Assembly (NCBI GenBank): GCA_900754285.1
Contig: CAAECB010000048.1
Location: 1 to 31,700, forward strand
Source of the DNA: Clostridia bacterium
GTDB lineage: Bacteria; Bacillota; Clostridia; TANB77; CAG-508
Length of the DNA: 31,700 nucleotides
Reading direction: 5' to 3'
Numbering within the stretch: position 1 is the first letter of the stretch; the number at the start of each line of letters is the position of its first letter. Positions 15,462-23,185 of this stretch are shown piece after piece. The translations under genes were made by a program, and so were the position numbers. Under the pieces are notes generated by a model that was given only the letters and a program-made list of their open reading frames with translations, ran no database searches and was not told the DNA's origin.

Positions 15462-16265
15462 ATGAATAGATTTAATTTTTTACCAGAAGGTTGGAATACT
15501 GAAAATACTTATGATTTGAATAATAGTATAGAAAAGTTGGCTGATACAGATAAAATCTATCAAGGAATAGTAGAAAAATGTGATGACAATTATAATTTAC
15601 ATGTTAATATAGGAAATAATATGATAGGAATAATGCCAAGAGAAGAAGTAGAAGGTATAAATGTAGAACAAAATGGATTACCAAAACAAAATTTATGTAC
15701 AGGAAAAGTACATAAGTTTGTACAGTTTAAAATAAAAGGTGTAGATGAGCAAAATGTGCCAATATTATCAAGAAAAAGTGTGCAAGAAGAAGCTATAAAA
15801 TCTGTTAAGAATGATTTAGAAATTGGTGATAAGATTAATGGCATAGTCAAAAATATAACACCATATGGGGCATTTATTGAAATTGGTGGTGGTGTAGTAG
15901 GATTAGCTCATATTGAAGATTTATCTGTAGCTCGCATAAAAACACCTTATGAAAGGTTAAAAATTGGACAAAAAGTAAATATTGTGGTAAAATGTATAGA
16001 CAGAGAAAATGGAAAAATATCATTATCTTATAAAGAAAATTTTGGAACATGGGAAGAAAATGTAGAAAATTTTAAAGCAGGACAAAAAGTACAAGGAATT
16101 GTAAGGGAAACTGAAAAAAATAAGAATGGTATTTTTATTGAATTAGCGCCTAATTTAGTGGGTATGGCAGAATATAAACCTGGTTTTCAATATGGACAAA
16201 AAATAGATGTCTATATTAAGAAAATAGATTATAACAAAAGAAAAGTAAAATTATTTATCATATGA
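15462..16265 (+). CDS. Protein with three S1 RNA-binding domains
   Basis: Three S1-type OB folds fill this roughly 267-aa protein. The first has YQGIVEKCDDNYNLHVNIG and IGIMPREEVEG. The second has INGIVKNITPYGAFIEIGGGVVGLAHIEDL and is the most canonical. The third has VQGIVRETEKNKNGIFIELAPNLVGMAEY. S1 repeats bind RNA, as in ribosomal protein S1, and in many Clostridia an S1-repeat protein is fused to IspH. Here ispH is separate, about 1.1 kb downstream with one gene between. The ATG at 15450 overlaps AAAAGGA, so the ATG at 15462 is the better start. The stop codon TGA (16263-16265) is the first triplet of a dispersed repeat, so the original C-terminus may have been clipped or altered when that repeat arrived. 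A role in translation or RNA stability is inferred. Confidence 0.8.
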   Translation: MNRFNFLPEGWNTENTYDLNNSIEKLADTDKIYQGIVEKCDDNYNLHVNIGNNMIGIMPREEVEGINVEQNGLPKQNLCTGKVHKFVQFKIKGVDEQNVPILSRKSVQEEAIKSVKNDLEIGDKINGIVKNITPYGAFIEIGGGVVGLAHIEDLSVARIKTPYERLKIGQKVNIVVKCIDRENGKISLSYKENFGTWEENVENFKAGQKVQGIVRETEKNKNGIFIELAPNLVGMAEYKPGFQYGQKIDVYIKKIDYNKRKVKLFII

Positions 16266-16323
16266 TGTTTTTGGGGACGGAGTCAAAAAGCACTGATGTT
16301 TTTAGGGACAGAGTAAAAACACC
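16263..16323. repeat. Tandem pair of REP-like repeats (31 and 30 bp)
   Basis: Two direct copies lie side by side: 16263-16293 (TGATGTTTTTGGGGACGGAG, then TCAAAAAGCAC) and 16294-16323 (TGATGTTTTTAGGGACAGAG, then TAAAAACACC). A third copy is at 11794-11826. Each has inverted ends (TGATG/CATCA or GTG/CAC-like) around a GGGACGGAGT core. From memory, such GGGACGGAGTCAAAAA-type sequences are dispersed in many genomes carrying REP-associated (RAYT) Y1 transposases; none is present here. Confidence 0.7.
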
Positions 16324-16360
16324 TTAATAGAAAATTCTAAATTTTAAAGGAGGAATTAAT

Positions 16361-17296
16361 ATGGTTGAAGATAACCAAATTAAAGCACAAGTATCACCAT
16401 TTGCAATTAGAGAAGGTGAAATAAAGACATTTGATGGAAAAGATGGATATGTATCTATGAATCAAATTGTACATAAGATAAATATAGGACATATTACAGA
16501 TATACATTTTGAAATATTAGAATTAGTAAATCAATTTGAATTTATTACTTCAAGACAATTATACCAAATGCTAGAGATAAAGGGAATTGATGCAAAATCA
16601 CAAGATAAATTAAATAATAAATTGGAAGCTTTAGTAAAATCTAAAATTTTGACAAGATATTATTTTACTTCTGAAGAAGGAAAGGGAATTTATAGAATTT
16701 ATTGCTTAGAAAAAATGGGTAAATATTTATTAAATTCTAAAGAAATTGAATGTAAATGGCAACCTTCTGATAATACTAAACCTGTTCCAATGATTAAAAA
16801 GAGATTAGCTGGAAATCAAACATTAATTGCATATTTACGCAAAGTTAAAGCTTTTGATGATTTTATTGTAAAGCCAAGTTTGACTGCTAAAACAGCAGGT
16901 AAGGTTTTTAAAGCAACAGGTGGTTGTGTAAAATTGACTAAAAATGGTAAATCAATTCAATTTTTATTTGAAGTTATTAGAAGAGAAACAGATTGGAAGA
17001 AAAAATTGGTTGACAAAATGAGATTATATCAAGACTTTTATGCTAATTTTGTTCCTGGTGATTCTGGATTTAGTGCAATGCCTCAATTGATTTTTGTTTG
17101 TGAAGATGAAAAACATATGGCAGAAACTTTTAGAGAAATTGTTACAAATCAAGTTGAAATTCCTCAATTAAAATTGTATTTTACTACTGATTTAAGACAA
17201 AATGAAGAGACTTTGGAAAATACTTTAGTTGAATTTAAACTTGTTGATGGCAAATATAGAATGGAAAATATTGAACTTAAATTATTAGGAATGTAA
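16361..17296 (+). CDS. Unknown protein with N-terminal winged helix and a nuclease-like motif; possible Replication-relaxation relative
   Basis: I do not recognise a named gene. Residues about 45-125 look like a winged helix-turn-helix (HFEILELVNQFEFITSRQLYQML, then LEALVKSKILTRYYF and IYRIYCLEKMGKYLL). The second half has FLFEVIRRETDWKKKL followed by VDKMRLYQDFY and LIFVCEDEKHMAETF. The order wHTH, then hydrophobic strand ending in E-x(3)-R-x-T/E, then K..Y resembles the Replication-relaxation family found on plasmids and conjugative elements, and more loosely PD-(D/E)xK folds. A relationship is possible but unproven. Strong ribosome binding site AAAGGAGG 7 nt before the ATG. Immediately upstream are REP-like repeats and downstream a terminator, so it is probably expressed alone. 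It sits between housekeeping genes with the same AT-rich codon use, which argues against recent transfer. Confidence 0.5.
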   Translation: MVEDNQIKAQVSPFAIREGEIKTFDGKDGYVSMNQIVHKINIGHITDIHFEILELVNQFEFITSRQLYQMLEIKGIDAKSQDKLNNKLEALVKSKILTRYYFTSEEGKGIYRIYCLEKMGKYLLNSKEIECKWQPSDNTKPVPMIKKRLAGNQTLIAYLRKVKAFDDFIVKPSLTAKTAGKVFKATGGCVKLTKNGKSIQFLFEVIRRETDWKKKLVDKMRLYQDFYANFVPGDSGFSAMPQLIFVCEDEKHMAETFREIVTNQVEIPQLKLYFTTDLRQNEETLENTLVEFKLVDGKYRMENIELKLLGM

Positions 17297-17304
17297 GGGA
17301 GTAT

Positions 17305-17341
17305 AAGGACTTAAAAATGTTTTGATTTTTTGGTCCTTTTT
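17305..17341 (+). terminator. Terminator between the wHTH unknown and ispH
   Basis: AAGGAC (17305-17310) pairs with GTCCTT (17333-17338), extended inward by AAAAAT/ATTTTT, and is followed by T residues to 17341. ispH starts only 25 nt later, so either some transcription reads through or the hairpin acts as an attenuator. Confidence 0.65.
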
Positions 17342-17365
17342 ACAATATAAAAAGGAGAATTATAT

Positions 17366-18226
17366 ATGGAAATTATTGTAGGGAAAAATGCGGGTTTTTG
17401 TTATGGTGTGAATAGGGCAGTAGAAGGTTGTAAAAAAATTTTGGAAGAAGATAAGGGAAAAACTATTTGCTGTTTAGGAGAAATTGTACATAATAAAACT
17501 GTTGTTGAAGGTTTAAAAAAAGATGGAATTAAATTTATTGATAATATATCAGATGCAGAAGATATAACTATTATTAGAGCACATGGTGTGCCTAAAGAAG
17601 TATATGAAAATGCTAAAAATAGCAACATTGAGATAAAAGATTTTACATGTCCGAATGTTTTAAAAATACATGATATTGCTAAGAGATATGCTGATGATGG
17701 GTATTTTATTGTGTTATGTGGAGATAAAAAGCATCCAGAAAATATTGGAACTTTGAGCTATTGCGGGGAAAATGTTTATGTTGTTAGTAATGATAAAGAT
17801 GTTTTTAATGCTTTAGAAGTTATAGAGAAATCTGAAGTAAAAAAGGTTTTACTTATTTCTCAAACTACTTTTAGTGTAGAAAAATATTTTATAATTAGAG
17901 AAATTTTAGAAAATGAGTTAAACCGTGATATAGAATTTGTTTCTAATAATACAATTTGTATGGCTACTGAATTAAGACAAGATGAAACCAAGAAAATTGC
18001 TTCTGAAGTTGATTTTATGATAATTATTGGAGGAAAAAATAGTTCAAATACTCAAAAACTATTTGATGTTGCTAAAGTAAATTGTAAAAATACTGTTTGT
18101 ATAGAAAATGCAGATGATTTAGATATTTCTAATATTAAGTCTTTTAATAAAATTGGTATTATGGCTGGAGCTTCTACTCCTAAGAAAAATATAGATGAGG
18201 TAGTTAATAAAATAAAAGAATTCTAG
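17366..18226 (+). CDS. ispH: 4-hydroxy-3-methylbut-2-enyl diphosphate reductase (LytB/IspH)
   Basis: IspH performs the last step of the MEP isoprenoid pathway, reducing HMBPP to IPP and DMAPP with a [4Fe-4S] cluster. The 286-aa protein has the three cluster cysteines: Cys12 in NAGFCYGV, one in DFTCPNV and one in NTICMAT. It also has His42 in GEIVHN, the HPENIG loop with the catalytic Glu, and GGKNSSNTQKL near the substrate pocket. Length and motif order are normal and it is not fused to S1 domains, unlike many clostridial homologues. An AAAAGGAG site 8 nt before the ATG fixes the start. It is the last plus-strand gene before a convergent block, and a long hairpin lies behind it (18254-18313). 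Confidence 0.96.
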   Translation: MEIIVGKNAGFCYGVNRAVEGCKKILEEDKGKTICCLGEIVHNKTVVEGLKKDGIKFIDNISDAEDITIIRAHGVPKEVYENAKNSNIEIKDFTCPNVLKIHDIAKRYADDGYFIVLCGDKKHPENIGTLSYCGENVYVVSNDKDVFNALEVIEKSEVKKVLLISQTTFSVEKYFIIREILENELNRDIEFVSNNTICMATELRQDETKKIASEVDFMIIIGGKNSSNTQKLFDVAKVNCKNTVCIENADDLDISNIKSFNKIGIMAGASTPKKNIDEVVNKIKEF

Positions 18227-18253
18227 GAAGTACGAAGAATTCATATATTATAA

Positions 18254-18313
18254 GAAAGCTGTTATAAATTATATCCTAATGTTTGAAAAAGGTATATTTA
18301 TAACAGCATCTTT
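18254..18313. terminator. Long imperfect hairpin between convergent ispH and pflA
   Basis: AGAAAG-CTGTTATAAAT (18254-18270) pairs with ATTTATAACAG-CAT-CTTTCT (18295-18313). The inner part (ATATCC...GGTATA) extends the stem. Between two convergent genes it probably serves as a bidirectional terminator, although there is no long T tract after it. Confidence 0.45.
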
Positions 18314-18321
18314 CTGTGCGC

Positions 18322-18383
18322 GAACAAAGACGCGGACTTTAAAATGTTCTAATAAGTAATGTTATTAATGTCCGCTTTTGTTC
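18322..18383. repeat. Dispersed palindromic repeat B, copy 1, abutting the pflA stop codon
   Basis: It begins GAACAAAGACGCGGAC (18322) and ends GTCCGCTTTTGTTC (18383). These ends pair to form a hairpin around an AT-rich loop. The first 33 and last 25 bases are identical to 29121-29153 and 29161-29185; only the middle differs (AGTA here, GGTGCCA there). The next base begins the pflA stop codon on the minus strand, so it could also shape the pflA mRNA end. Confidence 0.8.
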
Positions 18384-19115
18384 TTAGTTTATTCCTAATA
18401 TTTTCTTTGCTCTATCTAAATCTTCAGAAGTGGCAACTCTAACGTTTTCTAAAGGATATTTAAATCCAAGTTCTTTCCACTTGAATTTACCCATATCATG
18501 ATAAGGTAATATCTCGATCTTTTTTACATTAGATAGAGTAGATAAAAAAGATTTTAATTTAAGCAAATCTTGTTCATCATCTGTGTAGCCAGGAACAAGA
18601 ACTTGTCTAATCCAAACTGGAATATTGTTTTCACTTAAATATTTAGCGAAGTTTAGTTCTAAAGAATTTCCAACACCAACAAGTTCTTTGCATTTTTCAT
18701 TGTCAATGTGTTTTATATCTAATAAAACTAAATCAGTGTAAGTAAGTAATTCTTTTATATCCTTAGTAATAGCAAACATTCCAGAGGTATCAATACAGGT
18801 ATGAAATCCAGCAGCTTTTAATTTTTTAAATAATTCAATTAAAAAATGAACTTGTAATAATGGTTCACCACCTGTAACAGTTACACCGCCTGTTTCAAAA
18901 ATATAGTTTTTATATTTTAATATTTTTTCATAAATATCATCTAAAGATTTATAACTTCCACCATTCATATCCCAAGTATCTCTATTATGGCAATATTTGC
19001 ATTGTAGATGGCATCCTTGTAAAAATAGTACAAATCTTATACCAGGGCCATCTACAGTTCCAAAAGATTCTATGGAATGTACTTTGGCATAATATTTTAA
19101 ATTTTCTTTTTCCAT
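18384..19115 (-). CDS. pflA: Pyruvate formate-lyase activating enzyme (radical SAM)
   Basis: PflA uses S-adenosylmethionine and a [4Fe-4S] cluster to create the glycyl radical on PflB. The cluster motif CxxxCxxC is Cys35, Cys39 and Cys42 (CHLQCKYCHN). FGTVDGPGIRFVLFLQG before it, TGGEPLLQ (SAM binding) and LDIKH all fit the family, as does the length of 243 aa. The ATG at 19115 is preceded by AAAGGA at about 12 nt. It lies 45 nt downstream of pflB on the same strand and is surely in the same transcript. The enzyme works only without oxygen, which supports an anaerobic host. Nothing is missing. Confidence 0.95.
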   Translation of the reverse strand: MEKENLKYYAKVHSIESFGTVDGPGIRFVLFLQGCHLQCKYCHNRDTWDMNGGSYKSLDDIYEKILKYKNYIFETGGVTVTGGEPLLQVHFLIELFKKLKAAGFHTCIDTSGMFAITKDIKELLTYTDLVLLDIKHIDNEKCKELVGVGNSLELNFAKYLSENNIPVWIRQVLVPGYTDDEQDLLKLKSFLSTLSNVKKIEILPYHDMGKFKWKELGFKYPLENVRVATSEDLDRAKKILGIN

Positions 19116-19160
19116 ATTTGTTGTATTCCTTTCTTAAGGCATAGATAAGTTGGAAAATAA

Positions 19161-21398
19161 TTAGATTTTTTCGTGTATTGTCCTGTTAACAACATCTAAT
19201 TGTTGTTCTCTAGTAAGTTTAGTAAAGTTTACAGCATATCCAGAAACACGAATAGTCAATTGAGGATATTTTTCAGGATGATCCATAGCATCTAATAATA
19301 ATTGTCTATCAAAAACATTGACATTTATATGATGTCCAGTTTGTTTAAAATATCCATCAAGCATTGTTACTAAATTATCAATACGTTGTTCATCTGTTTT
19401 TCCTAAAGTTCCAGGAGTAATAGAAAATGTAAATGAAATTCCATCTTCTGCTTCTTCAAAAGGTAATTTTGCAATAGAATTCATTACTGCTAAAGCTCCA
19501 TTTTTATCTCTTCCATGTAATGGATTTGCTCCAGGTCCAAATGGTGCTCCTGCACGTCTTCCATCAGGAGTATTTCCAGTTGCTTTTCCATATACAACAT
19601 TAGAAGTAATTGTTAAGATTGATAATGTTTGTTTAGAATTTCTATATGTTTGATGTTTTTGCAATTTTACTAAAAATGCTTTAACAATATCAACTGCTAT
19701 TTTATCAACTCTATCATCATCATTTCCGAATTTTGGGAAATCTCCTTCTATTTCATAATCAACAGCTAAATTGTTTTCATCACGAATTACTTTTACTTTT
19801 GCATATTTTATTGCAGATAATGAATCTGCTACAACTGATAAACCAGCTATACCACAAGCCATTGTTCTTATTATTTCTTTGTCATGTAATGCCATTTCTA
19901 TTGCTTCATAAGAATATTTGTCATGCATATAATGAATAGCATTTAGAGCTTTTATATAAATTTTTGCAACATAATCCATCATTTGATCAAATTTTTCCAT
20001 AACTTCATCGTAATCTAGGTATTCAGATGTTATTGGTGCATATTTTGGAGTAACTTGTTTTCCTGTTTTTTCGTCTTTTCCACCATTTATAGCATATAGC
20101 AATGTTTTTGCCAAGTTAGCTCTTGCTCCAAAGAATTGCATTTGTTTTCCTATTTTCATAGGTGATACGCAACATGCAATACCATAGTCATCACCTAAAG
20201 TGATTCTCATTAAATCATCATTTTCATATTGTAATGATGATGTTTTTATAGATAAGTTTGCAACATAACGTTTAAATGCTTCTGGTAATCTAGTTGACCA
20301 TAGTACTGTCATATTTGGTTCTGGTGCAGGTCCTAAATTTTCTAAAGAGTGTAGTAATCTGTATGAGTTTTTAGTAACTAGAGTTCTACCATCTATTCCC
20401 ATACCGCCAATACTTTCTGTTACCCAAACAGGATCTCCACTAAATAATTCGTTGTATTCAGGTGTTCTTAAAAATCTAACTAATCTTAATTTCATTATAA
20501 AATGATCCATAATTTCTTGAGCTTCTTTTTCTGTAAGTGTTCCATTTTGTAAATCTCTTTCAAAATAAATATCTAAGAATGTAGAAGTTCTACCTAAACT
20601 CATTGCAGCACCATTTTGATCTTTAATTGCTGCTAAATATGCGAAATATAACCATTGAACAGCTTCTTTTGCTGTTGATGCTGGCTCAGAAATATCAAAT
20701 CCATATTTATTTGCCATAACTTTTAATTCATTTAATGCTTTTATTTGTTCTTTTATTTCTTCTCTTTCACGAATAATATCTTCTGTTAATTCATCTACAT
20801 CTAGTATTTCTAGTTCTTGTGATTTTTCTTGAATTAGATAATCAACACCGTAAAGAGCAACTCTTCTGTAATCTCCAATAATTCTACCACGGCCATATCC
20901 ATCTGGTAATCCTGTTATTAAATGGCTAGAACGTGCAGCTCTAATATCTGGTGTATATACATCAAATACACCGTCATTATGAGTTTTTCTGTAATGATGG
21001 AAGATATTTTCTACTTCTTCATCTACTTTTCTTCCATATGCTTCACAAGATTTTTCTACTATTCTTATTCCACCAAATGGCATAATTGCTCTTTTTAGAG
21101 GTTTGTCTGTTTGTAGACCAACAATTTCTTCTAAATCTTTATCAATATATCCTGCATCATGTGCTGATACTGTTGAGATTGTTTTTGTGTCTATATCTAA
21201 TACTCCGCCTTCACTTTCATGTTCTTTTTTGTATAATTCTAATACTTCATTCCATAGTTTATCTGTTTTTTCAGTTGTTTTTTCTAAGAAGTTTGAATCT
21301 CCTTCATAAGGTGTATAATTGTGTTGAATAAAATCTCTAACATTTATTTCTTCTTTCCAATCTCCACCTTTAAATCCATTCCATTGTTTAAATTCCAT
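19161..21398 (-). CDS. pflB: Formate C-acetyltransferase (pyruvate formate-lyase)
   Basis: PflB converts pyruvate and CoA into acetyl-CoA and formate by a glycyl radical mechanism in the cytoplasm. The 745-aa protein has the active-site Cys-Cys pair in GIACCVSPMKIG and the C-terminal glycyl radical loop RVSGYAVNF, with the radical Gly at residue 720. TPDGRRAGAPFGPGANP and SSLQYENDDLMR are also typical of true pyruvate formate-lyases, as opposed to glycerol or choline lyases. The ATG at 21398 follows AAGGAAGGA by 12 nt. Together with pflA it supplies acetyl-CoA and one-carbon units under anaerobic conditions. The XRE regulator gene lies 125 nt upstream on the same strand and may control it. 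No canonical Rex box was seen in the gap. Confidence 0.96.
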   Translation of the reverse strand: MEFKQWNGFKGGDWKEEINVRDFIQHNYTPYEGDSNFLEKTTEKTDKLWNEVLELYKKEHESEGGVLDIDTKTISTVSAHDAGYIDKDLEEIVGLQTDKPLKRAIMPFGGIRIVEKSCEAYGRKVDEEVENIFHHYRKTHNDGVFDVYTPDIRAARSSHLITGLPDGYGRGRIIGDYRRVALYGVDYLIQEKSQELEILDVDELTEDIIREREEIKEQIKALNELKVMANKYGFDISEPASTAKEAVQWLYFAYLAAIKDQNGAAMSLGRTSTFLDIYFERDLQNGTLTEKEAQEIMDHFIMKLRLVRFLRTPEYNELFSGDPVWVTESIGGMGIDGRTLVTKNSYRLLHSLENLGPAPEPNMTVLWSTRLPEAFKRYVANLSIKTSSLQYENDDLMRITLGDDYGIACCVSPMKIGKQMQFFGARANLAKTLLYAINGGKDEKTGKQVTPKYAPITSEYLDYDEVMEKFDQMMDYVAKIYIKALNAIHYMHDKYSYEAIEMALHDKEIIRTMACGIAGLSVVADSLSAIKYAKVKVIRDENNLAVDYEIEGDFPKFGNDDDRVDKIAVDIVKAFLVKLQKHQTYRNSKQTLSILTITSNVVYGKATGNTPDGRRAGAPFGPGANPLHGRDKNGALAVMNSIAKLPFEEAEDGISFTFSITPGTLGKTDEQRIDNLVTMLDGYFKQTGHHINVNVFDRQLLLDAMDHPEKYPQLTIRVSGYAVNFTKLTREQQLDVVNRTIHEKI

Positions 21399-21523
21399 AA
21401 TTTATCACAATCCTTCCTTATATTTTTCTATTTTAGTATTTCCAAGTATCTAAAAAAGATACATTTATTGTGTATAATATTACGTAGATTACTTATATTA
21501 AAACTAAGATAGTCACAAATATT

Positions 21524-21853
21524 TTAATCTTCTGTTTCTGCAATAGCTTTTGCTACATTATAAATTAATTTTTGTTTTTTTGGAGAAACTTTTTTTAAAA
21601 GTTCTGCAAATTCGTGTTCCAAATAATTTTTAGAATTGTTTGCAGCTCCATTTAAAATATAGCCTTCTGAAACATCTAGTAATCCACATATTTGATTTAA
21701 TCTTTTTAAGTTTATATGTGAATTTCCTCTTTCAACTCGACTTAAGAATGCAACAGATATATCTATTTCATCTGCTAATTCTTCTTGTGTTAAATTTTTA
21801 GAAAGCCTAGCTTCTTTGATTCTTGAACCTATAACAGAATAATCAATTGCCAT
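21524..21853 (-). CDS. XRE-family helix-turn-helix regulator
   Basis: The 109-aa protein has an N-terminal Cro/C1-type HTH (about 8-63): IGSRIKEARLSKNLTQEELADEI then ISVAFLSRVERGNSHINLKRL, with the usual recognition helix. The short C-terminal part (LEHEFAELLKKVSPKKQKLIYNVAKAI) is helical and may dimerise. There is no ligand-binding or peptidase domain. It is encoded directly ahead of pflB-pflA on the same strand, so control of formate-lyase is a reasonable guess but not shown. A perfect 14-bp palindrome lies about 45-60 bp upstream of its start and could be its own operator. The ATG at 21853 is preceded by AAAGGAAAG. Small XRE proteins of this type also occur as SinR-like or phage-type regulators. 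Confidence 0.82.
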   Translation of the reverse strand: MAIDYSVIGSRIKEARLSKNLTQEELADEIDISVAFLSRVERGNSHINLKRLNQICGLLDVSEGYILNGAANNSKNYLEHEFAELLKKVSPKKQKLIYNVAKAIAETED

Positions 21854-21889
21854 ATTTTTATCACTTTCCTTTCTTGAGGCAATAAATAA

Positions 21890-21917
21890 TTGAAAAACAA
21901 ATAGTACTATTTTTCAA
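21890..21917 (-). promoter_or_regulatory. Nested palindromes upstream of the XRE gene; candidate operator
   Basis: AAATAGTACTATTT (21899-21912) is a perfect 14-bp palindrome, framed by TTGAAAAA (21890-21897) and TTTTTCAA (21910-21917). It lies just upstream of the XRE start, near a weak minus-strand -10 candidate (TATATT). The symmetry and place fit an autoregulatory site for a dimeric HTH protein. Confidence 0.45.
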
Positions 21918-22033
21918 CTAATATAGCCATTTTTTTCTGACTAATAATATATCATTTAACTTATAAGTATGGAAGTAACTTTACGTGAAATATGGAACTA
22001 ATAAGTAAAAAATAAAAAATGTGTATACATAAT

Positions 22034-22062
22034 TTGATTTTGTGAACAATATGTAGTATAAT
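22034..22062 (+). promoter_or_regulatory. Promoter of the M23 peptidase gene
   Basis: TTGATT (22034-22039), 17 bp, then a perfect TATAAT (22057-22062): the same boxes and spacing as the surface protein promoter at 1404-1432. Confidence 0.65.
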
Positions 22063-22096
22063 AGAGAATAGTCACGCTATTAAAAAATGAAGGAGA

Positions 22097-23095
22097 GTGG
22101 ATTTTATTTTAGGTAGAAGGTTAAATTTCTACACAAAAGAAATGTTTAAAGTTTTAAATTTTATTTTGTTAGGCTTGGCTTTTATATTAGCGTTGATACT
22201 TTTTAAATATAAACCAGCTTACGAAGTAAAAGTTTCTGGAGAAAAGTTAGGTTATGTTTTGAATAAATATAATTTTGAAAATATGGTTGAAAATTATATT
22301 AAAAATTATAGTTCAAAAAATGTTATTAGTGTTAGTATATCTGATAATCCAGAATATAGTTTGAAACTTGTTGATAAAAAACAGCAGACAAGTGAGAATG
22401 AAATTTTAATAGCATTACAAAAAGATATGATTATAAATTATCAATATTTTGACATATATATTGATAATGAAAAAGTGGAAAGTGTTGATACTTTAGAAGA
22501 AGCACAGACGATTATTAATCAGATTAATGAAATAGATAGTGATGTGCAGTTCGAAATTAAAGAAGTTAATACTCAAGATGTGGATAGTATAAATACAAGT
22601 AATTTTGAAATTGCTAAAAACAATATTTTAAATAAGGCTAATTTATTAGAAGAGCAGTTAAAAGAAGAACAAGTTGAGAATAATTTACCTGATGTTAATG
22701 GTATTAAGCTAGCAGTAGTGCCTGTTCAGGGAAATATTACTTCAAGATATGGAGTAAGTAGTAGAATAAGAGTTTCTACACATACAGGTTTGGATATTGC
22801 TGCAGTTGTAGGTACACCAATTAAAGTAGCTGCAAGTGGTACTGTTACTTGTGCTTCATATACTGGTTCTTATGGTAATTTAGTTAAAATTGATCATGGC
22901 AATGGTGTAGAAACTTGGTATGGTCATACAAGTAAAATGTATGTTAAAGTTGGAAAAACAGTACAAGCTGGTGATGTTATTGCAGCTGTTGGAAGTACAG
23001 GTAATTCAACAGGACCACATTTGCATTTTGAAATAAGAGTTAATGGTCAACATGTAAATCCACAAAATTATATGTATTCTAGTGAGTCAAAATAA
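22097..23095 (+). CDS. Membrane-anchored M23 (LytM-type) peptidoglycan endopeptidase
   Basis: A single N-terminal membrane helix (about 18-40) leads to an extracellular stalk of about 170 residues. A C-terminal M23 domain (about 205-325) has the zinc motif HTGLDIA, the YGHTS loop and HLHFEIRVNG, so all expected ligands are present. Such enzymes cut peptide cross-links in the cell wall; SpoIIQ in sporulating bacteria has the same layout, usually with a mutated site. The intact residues here suggest real activity. The start is uncertain: GTG at 22097 is only 1 nt behind AAGGAG, the next in-frame ATG is at 22142 without a ribosome binding site, and an ATT at 22106 would have ideal spacing. Its own promoter lies about 35 bp upstream, and it diverges from the XRE-pfl block. 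Confidence 0.85.
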   Translation: MDFILGRRLNFYTKEMFKVLNFILLGLAFILALILFKYKPAYEVKVSGEKLGYVLNKYNFENMVENYIKNYSSKNVISVSISDNPEYSLKLVDKKQQTSENEILIALQKDMIINYQYFDIYIDNEKVESVDTLEEAQTIINQINEIDSDVQFEIKEVNTQDVDSINTSNFEIAKNNILNKANLLEEQLKEEQVENNLPDVNGIKLAVVPVQGNITSRYGVSSRIRVSTHTGLDIAAVVGTPIKVAASGTVTCASYTGSYGNLVKIDHGNGVETWYGHTSKMYVKVGKTVQAGDVIAAVGSTGNSTGPHLHFEIRVNGQHVNPQNYMYSSESK

Positions 23096-23120
23096 ATTTT
23101 CTAGAATATAAGAGTAAGAA

Positions 23121-23154
23121 TGCGCAGAAATTTGTAAAGCGAATTTTGTGTGCA
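23121..23154. repeat. Dispersed palindromic repeat C, copy 1
   Basis: The 34-bp hairpin starts TGCGCAGAAATTTG and ends GAATTTTGTGTGCA. A related 32-bp copy is at 29088-29119 (TGCACAGAAATTTGCAAAGC start, CCGCGCA end), joined there to repeat B. It lies just before the TTG start at 23186. Confidence 0.65.
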
Positions 23155-23185
23155 GATAAATAACGATAAAAAAGGAGTGATTCAA

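Noticed and set aside
15462..18226. Split IspH-S1 fusion gene
   Set aside because: The S1 protein lies upstream of ispH, whereas known fusions have IspH first. Another gene and a terminator lie between, and both proteins are complete, so no frameshift or break explains the separation.
21399..21523. Rex or FNR operator in front of pflB
   Set aside because: Only isolated half-sites (TTGTGA) occur; no symmetric site close to either consensus was seen.
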